Assembly: GCF_000308415.1 (NCBI RefSeq)
Contig: NZ_BAFS01000170.1
Location: forward strand, 1 to 64,000
Direction of reading: 5' to 3'
Source: Nocardia asiatica NBRC 100129
GTDB lineage: Bacteria; Actinomycetota; Actinomycetes; Mycobacteriales; Mycobacteriaceae
Length of the DNA stretch: 64,000 nt
The notes under the pieces were generated by a model. It had not been told where the DNA came from, searched no databases, and saw nothing but the letters and a program-made list of their open reading frames with translations. How positions within the stretch are numbered: position 1 is the first letter of the stretch; each line of letters opens with the position of its first letter. Position numbers and translations under genes: made by a program. Of this stretch, positions 1 to 8,443 are shown one piece after another.

Positions 1-1076
1 ATCGCCAGGTCGACACCGGTGAAGATCTCCAGGGAACCGTAGACCTTGGTCAGGTTCTCGGCCATCAGCGGCGTCTTACCGCAGGCCGCGGGCTCGGGGA
101 ACTTGATCCGGGCGACCTTGTCGGCCACGCGAACGTCGTCGAGCTCGGCCAGCAGGCGATCGGCGCGCTTGGCCATATTCTGCGCCGCAGTGGCTTTCGT
201 GGCCTTGGCGCCGAGCTTGGCCGCCTGGGCACGCAGCGCGCTCGCCTTCTTCTCGGCGTTCGCGCGTTCGCGGCGCCTGCGCTGCTCGTCGGTGGCGCGC
301 GCGTCGAGGTACTTCTTCCAGCCCATGTTGTAGACGTCGGCCTCGCCGCGCACGGCGTCCAGGAACCACACCTTGTTCACCACGTCGGCGAGCAGCTCCA
401 CGTCGTGACTGATCACGATTAGGCCGCCGTCGTGATTCTGCAGGAATCCGCGCAGCCAGGTGATCGAGTCGGCGTCGAGATGGTTGGTCGGCTCGTCCAG
501 CAGCAGGATCGTGTCCGAGCGCCCCCCGCTGCCGTCGGAAGCCGCGAACAGGATGCGCGCCAGTTCGATTCGGCGGCGCTGACCGCCGGACAGGGTGCGC
601 AGCGGCTGGCCCAGCACCCGGTCGGGCAGACCGAGGCTGTGGCAGATACGCGCCGCCTCGCTCTCGGCGACATAGCCGCCGAGCGCCGAGAACCGTTCCT
701 CGAGCCTGCCGTACTTGCGGACCGCCTTCTCGCGCTCGGAGTCGTCGGCGACTTCGGCCATCAACGCCTGCTGCTTCTCCATCTCCCGGATCAGCGTGTC
801 CAGGCCGCGCGCGGACAGCACCCGGTCCCGGGCCAGCACGTCCAGGTTGCCCTCGCGCGGGTCCTGGGGCAGGTAGCCGATATCGCTGGAACGGAGAATC
901 TTTCCCGCGTACGGCTCGCCCTCCCCGGCGAGGATGCGCAGCGTGGTGGTCTTGCCCGCGCCGTTGCGCCCGACCAGCCCGATCCGGTCCCCCGCTTGCA
1001 CCCGCAGCGCCGGTCCGGGAGCGGACAGCAGGGTGCGGACTCCGGCCCGGACCTCCAGGTCGGTCGCGGTGATCAC
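1..1076 (-). CDS. ABC-F family ATPase (3' part beyond window)
   Basis: Soluble ABC-F protein, a family of tandem ATPases that act on the ribosome in translation or antibiotic protection and lack membrane segments. The start is GTG at 1076, preceded by GAGGAG about seven bases upstream; about 358 codons are present and the C-terminal part lies beyond base 1. The first ATPase domain shows the Walker A GRNGAGKTT near residue 40, signature LSGGQRRR near residue 170 and Walker B ILLLDEPTNHLD near residue 200. The charged linker typical of ABC-F proteins follows, and the second ATPase domain is just beginning at the edge (MAENLTKVYGS). M. tuberculosis carries a similar gene (Rv1473) in this neighbourhood. 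Whether it confers resistance or is a housekeeping factor such as EttA cannot be decided here. Confidence 0.9.
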   Translation of the reverse strand, partial: MITATDLEVRAGVRTLLSAPGPALRVQAGDRIGLVGRNGAGKTTTLRILAGEGEPYAGKILRSSDIGYLPQDPREGNLDVLARDRVLSARGLDTLIREMEKQQALMAEVADDSEREKAVRKYGRLEERFSALGGYVAESEAARICHSLGLPDRVLGQPLRTLSGGQRRRIELARILFAASDGSGGRSDTILLLDEPTNHLDADSITWLRGFLQNHDGGLIVISHDVELLADVVNKVWFLDAVRGEADVYNMGWKKYLDARATDEQRRRRERANAEKKASALRAQAAKLGAKATKATAAQNMAKRADRLLAELDDVRVADKVARIKFPEPAACGKTPLMAENLTKVYGSLEIFTGVDLA

Positions 1077-1242
1077 AAATTTCTCCTCGCGGATCGTGGT
1101 GCTGGACGCGTGCTCGATTGTGCGACCCGACGCGCACAAGAACCACCGATTTTACCGGGACGAACGGTCCTCCCCCATTCCAGCACCCCGCATGTGACGG
1201 CGGTAACGGCTCGGGCGAACAGCTGCGCTACCGTGCGATGCC

Positions 1243-2007
1243 ATGAGTACCGATCTATTGGGCAAAAGCGCTCTGGTCACGGGGGCCAGCCGGGGCATCG
1301 GCAAGGCGGTCGCGGCGGAGCTGCTCGGCCGCGGCGCGAACGTGCTGATCACCGCGCGGAAGAAGGATCCGCTGGAGGAAGCCGCCGCCGAGCTGCGCGC
1401 GCTGGGGCACCAGGGCCAGGTCGTCGCCCTGGCGGGCAACTCCGGTGTCGCCGAGGATCGAGCGGCCGCGGTCGAGCGCGCGGTCGCCGAGTTCGGCTCG
1501 CTGGACGTGCTGATCAACAACACCGGCATCAACCCGGTCTACGGATCGTTGATGGACGCCGACCTGGACGCGGTGCGCAAGATCTTCGACGTGAACGTGG
1601 TCGCGGCGCTCGGCTACATCCAGCAGGCCTACCGGGCGTGGATGCGCGACAACGGCGGCGCCGTGGTCAACGTGGCCAGTGTGGCGGGCATCCGCTCGAC
1701 CGGCGTGATCGCCGCCTACGGTGCGTCCAAGTCCGCGCTGATCCACCTCACCGGTGAGCTCGCCTGGCAGCTCGGGCCGAAGATCCGGGTGAACGCGGTC
1801 GCGCCGGGCGTGATCAAGACCAAGTTCGCCGACGCGCTGTACTCGGCCGACGAGGAGCGCGCCGCGAGCGTGTACCCGATGAAGCGGCTGGGCACGCCGG
1901 AGGACGTGGCGCGCCTGATCGGCTTCCTGGTCTCCGACGAGGCGGCGTGGATCACCGGCGAGACGGTGCGGGTGGACGGCGGCCTGCTGTCCACCGGCGG
2001 GATCTGA
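1243..2007 (+). CDS. SDR family oxidoreductase (FabG-like)
   Basis: Classical short-chain dehydrogenase of 254 residues, the usual length. The NAD(P)-binding motif TGASRGIG is at residues 13-20, the NNTG motif (usually NNAG) near 92, and the catalytic YGASK near 160. The C-terminal segment WITGETVRVDGG is typical of FabG-type 3-oxoacyl reductases, but the substrate is unknown. No Shine-Dalgarno sequence precedes the ATG; a TACCGT hexamer at 1229-1234 ends eight bases before it, fitting a leaderless transcript. The gene is divergent from the ABC-F gene. Confidence 0.9.
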   Translation: MSTDLLGKSALVTGASRGIGKAVAAELLGRGANVLITARKKDPLEEAAAELRALGHQGQVVALAGNSGVAEDRAAAVERAVAEFGSLDVLINNTGINPVYGSLMDADLDAVRKIFDVNVVAALGYIQQAYRAWMRDNGGAVVNVASVAGIRSTGVIAAYGASKSALIHLTGELAWQLGPKIRVNAVAPGVIKTKFADALYSADEERAASVYPMKRLGTPEDVARLIGFLVSDEAAWITGETVRVDGGLLSTGGI

Positions 2008-2049
2008 CCCGCGCCCGACGGCCGTTCGCTCCGGCGCGAGCGGCCAGCG

Positions 2050-2838
2050 CTACCGGAACGCCAGGGCGCCGAGGATGTCGGCGTGCCGGTAGCGCAGGTA
2101 TTTCTCGACCGTGGGCGCGTCGACCACGTCGGTGGCCGTCGCGAAGGTGATCACCACGAATTCCTTCTCGCTGCCGTCCTTCCACTTGCCGTTGGCGTAG
2201 CCCTTGACGTAGCTGCCGGGACGCAGGGTGAGGTCGGCGTCGGTGAACCGGTCCTTCGCCGCCGCCGCCCGGCCCTCGTCGGCCATGCCGAGGACGAACT
2301 GGGTGAGCATCAGCGCGCCGCCTTCGGCCCGGTACACCAGTTCCGCCGCGTAGACGCAGCCGAGGGCGGTGAGCTTGCCCGCGGCCTCGATGGGGCCGCA
2401 CCCGAGGTGATCACGCCCGTCGACCCAGTCGGCGTGCAGCTGCACTCGATCGAACCGGAAGTTCCAGTCCTTGGCGTATTCGGTGTAGCTCAGCCTGGCC
2501 GACGAAGGGCGCACCGGCTGGGTGCTGGTGACGCCGCTCGCGGAGGTGGTCGTTTCGGCGGAGCCGGCCGCGGTTCGCGCGTGCCCGTGCTCGCGCGGGA
2601 ACACCGCCACACCGATGGCGACCGCCGCCACCACGGCGACGATCACGGCGACCAGTCCGGCGACGACGACGCCGGTCTTCGATTCGGGCGGCGGCGGCAG
2701 CGGCGGCGCCTCCCACGCCGTCATCGGGTACGCGCTCGGCGGCTCCATCCGCCCCCAGTCGGACTGGTACCGCGCCTCGTCCGCTTTCCCGTGCTCCTGG
2801 TGGCCGCCATCGAATCCGGAACCGGATGGATAGGTCAT
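2050..2838 (-). CDS. Membrane-anchored hypothetical protein with proline-rich N terminus
   Basis: About 262 residues. A proline-rich cytoplasmic head (PPLPPPPES) is followed by one strong transmembrane segment (roughly residues 56-80, VVVAGLVAVIVAVVAAVAIG) and an exported domain of about 170 residues with two cysteines (CGPIEAAG and LGCVYAA) that may pair. I chose the ATG at 2838 because GGAGG lies about nine bases upstream; an in-frame ATG at 2856 is an alternative. It follows the MMPL transporter gene on the same strand after 100 bases and may be co-transcribed as an accessory protein. No family recognised. Confidence 0.75.
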   Translation of the reverse strand: MTYPSGSGFDGGHQEHGKADEARYQSDWGRMEPPSAYPMTAWEAPPLPPPPESKTGVVVAGLVAVIVAVVAAVAIGVAVFPREHGHARTAAGSAETTTSASGVTSTQPVRPSSARLSYTEYAKDWNFRFDRVQLHADWVDGRDHLGCGPIEAAGKLTALGCVYAAELVYRAEGGALMLTQFVLGMADEGRAAAAKDRFTDADLTLRPGSYVKGYANGKWKDGSEKEFVVITFATATDVVDAPTVEKYLRYRHADILGALAFR

Positions 2839-2938
2839 CCCGGTCGCCCTCCACATCTCCCAGCAGCCGTCCCACCCCGTGTGGGCCTCCCCGGACTGCC
2901 CGGCCGACCCTACCGGATCGAGTCGGCCGGGACGCCCG

Positions 2939-5149
2939 TCACAGCCGCGCGGGCTGCAGCCAGTCCTCCCGGCCCGCGACAGCCGGGGCGGCAGGCTCCT
3001 CCTCGATGCCGAACCGCTGGTGCAGCTTGCGCAGCGGACCGGGCGCGTACCAGTTCCAATGGCCGAGCAGTTCCATCGCCGCGGGCAGCAGGAAGCCGCG
3101 CACCAGGGTGGCGTCCACCAGGACCGCGAGCGGGAGCCCGATCCCGAACGCCTTCATGAAGGTGATGTCGGAGGCGAGGAAGCCCAGGAAGACCAGCGAG
3201 ATCAGGACCGCCGCCGCGGTGACGATCCGGCCGATCCGTTCCAGCCCGGAGGTGACCGCCAGCGCGTTGGACCTGGTGCGCTGGTATTCCTCCCTGATCC
3301 GCGCCAACAGGAAGACCTGATAGTCCATGGCGAGGCCGAACGCGACGCCGAACAGCATCACCGGAACCGTCGGCGGCAGGTCGCCGGTGACGGTGAAGCC
3401 GAGCAGGCCGGACAGGTGACCGTCCTGGAAGATCCAGACCAGCGCGCCGAAGGTCGCGGTGAGGCTCAGGAAGCTGAGCACGACCGCGAGCAACGGCAGC
3501 ACGACGCTACCGGTGAGCAGGAACAGCACCACGATCATGATCAGGACGACGAACGCCAGCGCGTAGGGCAGAGCCGCGACCACCGCGCCGATCGCGTCCG
3601 CGTTGGCCGCGGCCACGCCGCCGACCAGCACCGGTGACGCGGCGGGCGTGGCGCGCACGTCGCGCGCGATCCGGTCCAGCGCGCCGGGATCGGTGGTGTC
3701 CGGGACCACCGCGAGATAGGCGGCGTTCTCGGCGCGGAAGCGCTCGCTGGCCGCGGTGGGCGGGGCGAGCAGACCGCCGTGGCTGTAGCTGCCGGTGGCG
3801 GTGTCGACCCGGCGGACGTCCTCGATTTCCGACAGCTCCCGGGCATAGGCGTCCAGTCCCGCCGCGCTGTAAGCGCTTTCGGGCAGCACCGCGAAAAGCC
3901 CGTTCTGTTCGGTGGCGGCGAAGTCCCGCTGGATGGTTTCGGTGACCTGGCGGTTGTTCATCGACTCCGGCAGCGAACGTTCGTCGGGGAAGCCGAGTTT
4001 CACGCCGAGGAAGGGTGCGCCCAGCACGAGCAGCAGGGCGGTCACCGCCAGCCCGATCGGCACCGGCCGCATCATCACGAATCGGGCCAGGCGATGCCAG
4101 GCGCCCTCGCCGGGCGCGGGACGGGCGGCGCGCAGGAACCACCACAGCTGTCCGTTGTCGATCTTGGTGCCGAGCAGGAACAGGATCGCGGGCAGCACGG
4201 TCAGCGAAACCGTCGCGGCGATCACGGCGACGGCCAGACCGGCGTATCCCATCGACCGCACGGCCAGCAGCGGGAAGAACAGCAGCCCCGACAGGGCGAC
4301 CGCGACGGTGACGGCCGAGAACACGACGGTCCGGCCCGCCGAGCGCATGGTGGCGGCCACCGCGGCCCCGGGTTGCTGCCCGGCGACCAGTTCGTCGCGG
4401 TAGCGGCTGATGATCAGCAAGCTGTAGTCGATCGCCAGGCCGAGCCCGAGCAAGGTGGCGACGTTGGTCGCGGTCGCGGCGAGATCGGTGACGCTCGCGA
4501 TCAGCCACAGCGCGCCCATCGTCATCATCACCGTGATCATCGCGACCACCAGCGGCAGGCTGGCCGCGACCAGGCCGCCGAACACCAGCAGCAGCGCGAT
4601 CAGCGTGATCGGGAAAGCGATGGATTCGCCCAGCACGACGTCTTTCTCGCTCTGCTGCACCGTCTCGTGCAGCAGCATCGCGTAGCCGCCCACCCGCACC
4701 TCGAGCGGGCCCTGGGTGCCGCCGAACCGGTCGGCCAGATCACCCACCCGTTTGTCGACCTCGGCTTCCGCACCGAGGACGCTGGCCACGATCAGCCCCT
4801 TGGTGCCGTCGGTGCTGCGCAGCGCGGGCGATTTGTCGGTCCAGTACGAGGTGACGCCCGCGACGCCGGACACCGACTTCAGTTCGGTGACCAGGTTCGT
4901 CGCCGCGGTGGCCGCCGCGTCGTCATCCACCGACCGGCGAGTCTGCACCAGCAGCACCAGGTTCGGGGTGGCCTGACCGAAGGTGTCCCGCAGCACGGCG
5001 GTCGCCCGGCTCGATTCGCTGTCGGGGTCGATGTACCCGCCGCCCTGCACTTTGTCGAACAGCGTCGCGCTCAGCGTGCCCATCGCCAGTGCGAGGACCA
5101 CGAACACGGCCAGGATCCATCGGCTGCGCCGCCTGGTCAGTTCGAACAC
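2939..5149 (-). CDS. MMPL/RND family transporter
   Basis: About 736 residues, the usual size of single-chain actinobacterial MMPL proteins that export lipids or small molecules. Two repeated halves are visible, each with an extracytoplasmic loop and a membrane block. The conserved Asp-Tyr pairs of the proton relay are present: D241-Y242 in GLAIDYSLLIISRYRDEL and a second in GLAMDYQVFLLARIREEY near residue 610. I start at GTG 5149 because AGGGG lies at a good distance; the open frame upstream to 5272 is arginine-rich and unlike the family. No biosynthetic neighbour suggests a cargo. Confidence 0.9.
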   Translation of the reverse strand: MFELTRRRSRWILAVFVVLALAMGTLSATLFDKVQGGGYIDPDSESSRATAVLRDTFGQATPNLVLLVQTRRSVDDDAAATAATNLVTELKSVSGVAGVTSYWTDKSPALRSTDGTKGLIVASVLGAEAEVDKRVGDLADRFGGTQGPLEVRVGGYAMLLHETVQQSEKDVVLGESIAFPITLIALLLVFGGLVAASLPLVVAMITVMMTMGALWLIASVTDLAATATNVATLLGLGLAIDYSLLIISRYRDELVAGQQPGAAVAATMRSAGRTVVFSAVTVAVALSGLLFFPLLAVRSMGYAGLAVAVIAATVSLTVLPAILFLLGTKIDNGQLWWFLRAARPAPGEGAWHRLARFVMMRPVPIGLAVTALLLVLGAPFLGVKLGFPDERSLPESMNNRQVTETIQRDFAATEQNGLFAVLPESAYSAAGLDAYARELSEIEDVRRVDTATGSYSHGGLLAPPTAASERFRAENAAYLAVVPDTTDPGALDRIARDVRATPAASPVLVGGVAAANADAIGAVVAALPYALAFVVLIMIVVLFLLTGSVVLPLLAVVLSFLSLTATFGALVWIFQDGHLSGLLGFTVTGDLPPTVPVMLFGVAFGLAMDYQVFLLARIREEYQRTRSNALAVTSGLERIGRIVTAAAVLISLVFLGFLASDITFMKAFGIGLPLAVLVDATLVRGFLLPAAMELLGHWNWYAPGPLRKLHQRFGIEEEPAAPAVAGREDWLQPARL

Positions 5150-5541
5150 TGCGTCTACCCCTAACTCGTTCCGGTCGCGCCGCTTTCGCCCGACTCCAGC
5201 GGGCTCCGGTCGGCACCGTGCCCGGCGCGCCATCCACGGCACGCCGGTACGCCGACACCGCACACTCGGCACCGGGCCGGATGCGTGCGCCAGCGCCCCG
5301 GCATCCTAGCAACGTGCGAGAAACTACGGTGAGCGCGAACACATTCCGTCCACCGGGCCGAGTCGCGGCCCCGGGCCGCAGTGCTGCTGCGGCCCCCGAT
5401 CACCAGCAGCGTGATCGGGACCAGCGCACACTCCCACCCGCGGCAAGAACCGCCGCGGGAATGTTCGCGGGAAGTTCATCTCGGCCCTCGCCGGACACGT
5501 CGGTGCGCTCGCCTCGTGCGGGCGAATGGGAGGCTCGAAGC
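5150..5541. other. Divergent intergenic region
   Basis: About 390 bases between the MMPL gene (minus) and the lycopene cyclase leader (plus). I see no convincing gene. It should hold both promoters. Confidence 0.5.
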
Positions 5542-5583
5542 ATGCGTATCGCACTCCACTCGTCCCGAAGGGGCGCAGCGTGA
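5542..5583 (+). CDS. Possible 13-codon leader ORF before lycopene cyclase
   Basis: ATG at 5542 is preceded by GGGAGG at 5528-5533 with ideal spacing. Thirteen codons (MRIALHSSRRGAA) end in a TGA at 5581-5583 that overlaps the GTG start of the cyclase (GTGA). This geometry fits translational coupling. It is too short to be sure of and may be chance. Confidence 0.35.
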   Translation: MRIALHSSRRGAA

Positions 5584-6692
5584 AGCCGGACCTCGTCGTC
5601 TGCGGTCTCGGCCCGGCCGGTCGCGCTCTCGCGCACCGCGCGGCGGTTCGCGGGCTCGCGGTGACCGTGGTGGATCCCGCTCCGGAGCGCGCGTGGACGG
5701 CCACCTACGCGGCATGGGCCGACGAGCTGCCGGATTGGCTGACGCCGGAGGTCGTCGCGGCGACGGTCCCCCGGCCGTTGGCCTGGGGAACTCGCGCTCA
5801 CCGGTTGGACCGTCCCTACATCGTGCTCGACAACGCGCGACTGCAGATCGCACTGCGGCTTCCCGATGCGCGGGTCGTCGTGGATCGCGCGGTCGACGTC
5901 GCTGCCCAGCGGGTGCGGTTGGCGTCCGGCGCGACGATCGCCGGCGGGCGAGTAGTCGACGCACGCGGACTCACCCGGTCCCCGGCACGCGCCGAGCAGA
6001 CCGCCTACGGCGTGATCACCGATGCGAGCCGCTGCGCGGGCCTGGACCCGCTGTTCATGGACTGGCGTTCCGACAACGGGGCCCCGTCCGGCGCGCCGCG
6101 TTCGTTCCTCTACGCCGTCCCGCTCGACGACCAGCGGATGCTGCTCGAGGAGACCTGCCTGGCCGGTCGTCCCGCACTCACGGGCGCCGAACTGCGGACG
6201 CGCTTGCGCCACCGGCTCCGCGCCAGGGGCGTCGAGCTCACCGGAGCCGAACCCGTCGAGCACGTCCGATTCCCGGTGCAGGGTGGCCGCCCGGGGCCGC
6301 GCAGGTTCGGCGCGGCGGGCGGGTTCCTGCACCCGGCGACCGGATACAGCGTCGGCGCGGCGCTGGCCTCGGCCGACGCCATGGCGGCGGGACAGGACGT
6401 CTGGCCCGCCGCGGCGCGCGCCGTCCACCGTTTGCGCAGCGCCGGGCTGCGCGCCCTGCTGGCTTTGCCGCCCGAGGACATCCCGGTGTTCTTCGACACG
6501 TTCTTCACGCTGTCTCCGGCGGCGCAGCGGGCGTACCTGTCGGGCCGCGCCGACCTCGGCGGCACGATCGCGGCCATGCGATCGCTCTTCGGAGCTCTGC
6601 CGGGTCCGCTGCGTCGGCGTGTCGCGGCCGCGACACTCGGGATTCCGGTTCGCTCGCGAGGTCGAGGGGCTTCGGCCATGATGGTTCCATGA
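5580..6692 (+). CDS. Lycopene cyclase family FAD-dependent protein
   Basis: About 370 residues. The N terminus has the dinucleotide-binding stretch DLVVCGLGPAGRALAHRAA and a following acidic VVDPAPERAW, as in CrtY/CrtL lycopene beta-cyclases, which close the ends of lycopene to beta-ionone rings. Near residue 270 the conserved region GFLHPATGYSVGAALASAD appears, and the C-terminal FFDTFFTL resembles that of bacterial cyclases. I start at GTG 5580, after GAAGGGG. No other carotenoid gene is nearby, so its lycopene must be made elsewhere. Its stop overlaps the ku start (ATGA at 6689-6692). Confidence 0.85.
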   Translation: MKPDLVVCGLGPAGRALAHRAAVRGLAVTVVDPAPERAWTATYAAWADELPDWLTPEVVAATVPRPLAWGTRAHRLDRPYIVLDNARLQIALRLPDARVVVDRAVDVAAQRVRLASGATIAGGRVVDARGLTRSPARAEQTAYGVITDASRCAGLDPLFMDWRSDNGAPSGAPRSFLYAVPLDDQRMLLEETCLAGRPALTGAELRTRLRHRLRARGVELTGAEPVEHVRFPVQGGRPGPRRFGAAGGFLHPATGYSVGAALASADAMAAGQDVWPAAARAVHRLRSAGLRALLALPPEDIPVFFDTFFTLSPAAQRAYLSGRADLGGTIAAMRSLFGALPGPLRRRVAAATLGIPVRSRGRGASAMMVP

Positions 6693-7669
6693 GATCGATC
6701 TGGAAGGGCTCGATCGCATTCGGGCTGGTGAACGTCCCGGTGAAGGTCTACACCGCCACCGAGGACCACGACATCCGGTTCCATCAGGTGCACGCCAAGG
6801 ATGGAGGACGGATCAAATACGACCGTGTCTGCACCGTGTGCGGTCAATCCGTCCAGTACACCGACATCGACAAGGCCTACGAGTCCCCCGACGGGGACAA
6901 GGTCGTGCTCAGTGACGAGGACTTCGCGAAACTGCCCGTGGCGGAGAAGCACGAGATCCCGGTGCTGCAGTTCGTGCCGTCCGATCAGATCGACCCGGTC
7001 CTGTTCGAGAAGAGCTACTACCTGGAACCGGATTCCAGTACGCCCAAGGCCTACGTCCTGCTCGCGCGGACGCTGGAGGAGATCGAACGCACCGCCTTGG
7101 TGTATTTCACGCTCCGCCAGAAGACCAGGCTGGCGGCGCTGCGCGTGCGGGAGGGCATTCTGGTGTTGCAGACGCTGCTGTGGCCCGACGAGGTCCGTTC
7201 CGTCGATTTCGAATCCCTGGACGGTGTCGCCGAACCCCGGCCGCAGGAGATCAAAATGGCGGAGACGCTCGTCGACGCCATGTCCGACGACTTCGATCCC
7301 GACCAGTTCACCGACGAGTACCAGATCGAGCTCAAACGACTGCTCGACGAGGCGATCGCCAGCGGCACCGGCAAGGTGCCCGAGCAGCCGGAGGCGGTGC
7401 CGAGCGGGATGGATGCCGAAGTGGTCGATCTGGTCGCCGCGCTACAGCGCAGCCTGGAGGCCAGCGGTCGCCGGAGCGCGGGCGGTGACGGCGGCGAACC
7501 GAAGAAGACGGCGAAGAAGGCCACGGCCAAGAGCACCGCGTCCAAGAGCGGCGCTGCCAAGAGCGCCGCGGCCAAGAGCACGGCCAAGAGCACCGCTTCG
7601 AAGAGCGCGGCGAAGAAGGCGCCTGCCAAGAAAGCGGCCAAGAAGACCGCGGCCCGCAAGGGCGCCTAG
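6689..7669 (+). CDS. ku: Non-homologous end joining protein Ku
   Basis: 326 residues. The bacterial Ku core (residues 1 to about 255; MRSIWKGSIAFGLVNVPVKVY at the start) forms a homodimeric ring that binds DNA double-strand ends and recruits LigD. From about residue 270 the protein becomes a lysine/alanine-rich tail with repeated AKSTASKS-like units, similar to the DNA-binding tails of mycobacterial Ku. The ATG overlaps the stop of the lycopene cyclase gene, so the two are probably translated from one message. No ligD gene lies in this window. Confidence 0.95.
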   Translation: MRSIWKGSIAFGLVNVPVKVYTATEDHDIRFHQVHAKDGGRIKYDRVCTVCGQSVQYTDIDKAYESPDGDKVVLSDEDFAKLPVAEKHEIPVLQFVPSDQIDPVLFEKSYYLEPDSSTPKAYVLLARTLEEIERTALVYFTLRQKTRLAALRVREGILVLQTLLWPDEVRSVDFESLDGVAEPRPQEIKMAETLVDAMSDDFDPDQFTDEYQIELKRLLDEAIASGTGKVPEQPEAVPSGMDAEVVDLVAALQRSLEASGRRSAGGDGGEPKKTAKKATAKSTASKSGAAKSAAAKSTAKSTASKSAAKKAPAKKAAKKTAARKGA

Positions 7670-7703
7670 GTTCCGTCGGACACCGTAGGCGTGTGCGCGC
7701 AGG

Positions 7704-8324
7704 TCAGACTTGCGCCGCGTGTTCGCGGCCCGCTTCGAAGAACCCGAGCAGCGCCGCCACGGTGTTCACCGCGTCGCGGCGCCGCAGCGCGCCGAACGGC
7801 GCATTCCAGAAATCGCCGGTGCGCGGGGTCCACGGGCCGACATACGCGTACGGGCCGGGATGCGCGGCGTCGCCCGGCGACACCCCATAGTTCACCTCAT
7901 CGATCGTCGCGGCCAGATCGAAATGCTCGGGCCACAGCACCGGCGTCAGGCTGGGCGCCAGACAGCGCAATGCCTTGTCCCCCACCGCGAACCAGTGCTC
8001 GATCAGCCCGGCCGCCGAGGGGTCCACCGCGATCGCCTCGTCGAGGTCGACTCCCGTCGTGTCCGCGTACGCTCCTTCCGGCGGCCCCGGCTCGAAACCG
8101 GCGGCCCGGGCGACCTCTCGATACGTGCCCTCCAGCCGAATGCGCCCCTCCGGCCACACCAATTCCTCGCCGACCACCGACACCGGCCACGGCACACCCC
8201 CGAAACCCCCCTGCACTGCCCGTAGCCGGATGGTGCCGAACTCTCGGTACTGCGGCCCGGCGATCAACATTTCCGCCACCGCGTGCAGCCCTTCACGCGA
8301 CTGCCGGTACGTCACCTCGTCCAC
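7704..8324 (-). CDS. Conserved hypothetical protein
   Basis: 206 residues from GTG 8324 (weak GGAG upstream). No signal peptide or membrane segment. Motifs include YREFGTIRLR near residue 27, EHFDLAATIDEVNYGVSPGD near residue 133 and a tryptophan-rich stretch YVGPWTPRTGDFWNAPFGA near residue 161. It is convergent with ku. I do not recognise the family and assign no function. Codon use matches its neighbours. Confidence 0.75.
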   Translation of the reverse strand: MDEVTYRQSREGLHAVAEMLIAGPQYREFGTIRLRAVQGGFGGVPWPVSVVGEELVWPEGRIRLEGTYREVARAAGFEPGPPEGAYADTTGVDLDEAIAVDPSAAGLIEHWFAVGDKALRCLAPSLTPVLWPEHFDLAATIDEVNYGVSPGDAAHPGPYAYVGPWTPRTGDFWNAPFGALRRRDAVNTVAALLGFFEAGREHAAQV

Positions 8325-8443
8325 CCCCGCATCATCTCCGCTGCCGTCGGCCTCGCGCACGCGTTTCGCCGGAGAACCCGGCTCGGCGGTGCCGAGCGCG
8401 GCGTGTGCGCCTCGGCTCCGCGCTTTGCGCTCCGGACGCGGAC

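Noticed and set aside
5150-5272. N-terminal extension of the MMPL protein
   Set aside because: Arginine-rich, unlike MMPL proteins; GTG 5149 has a good ribosome-binding site.
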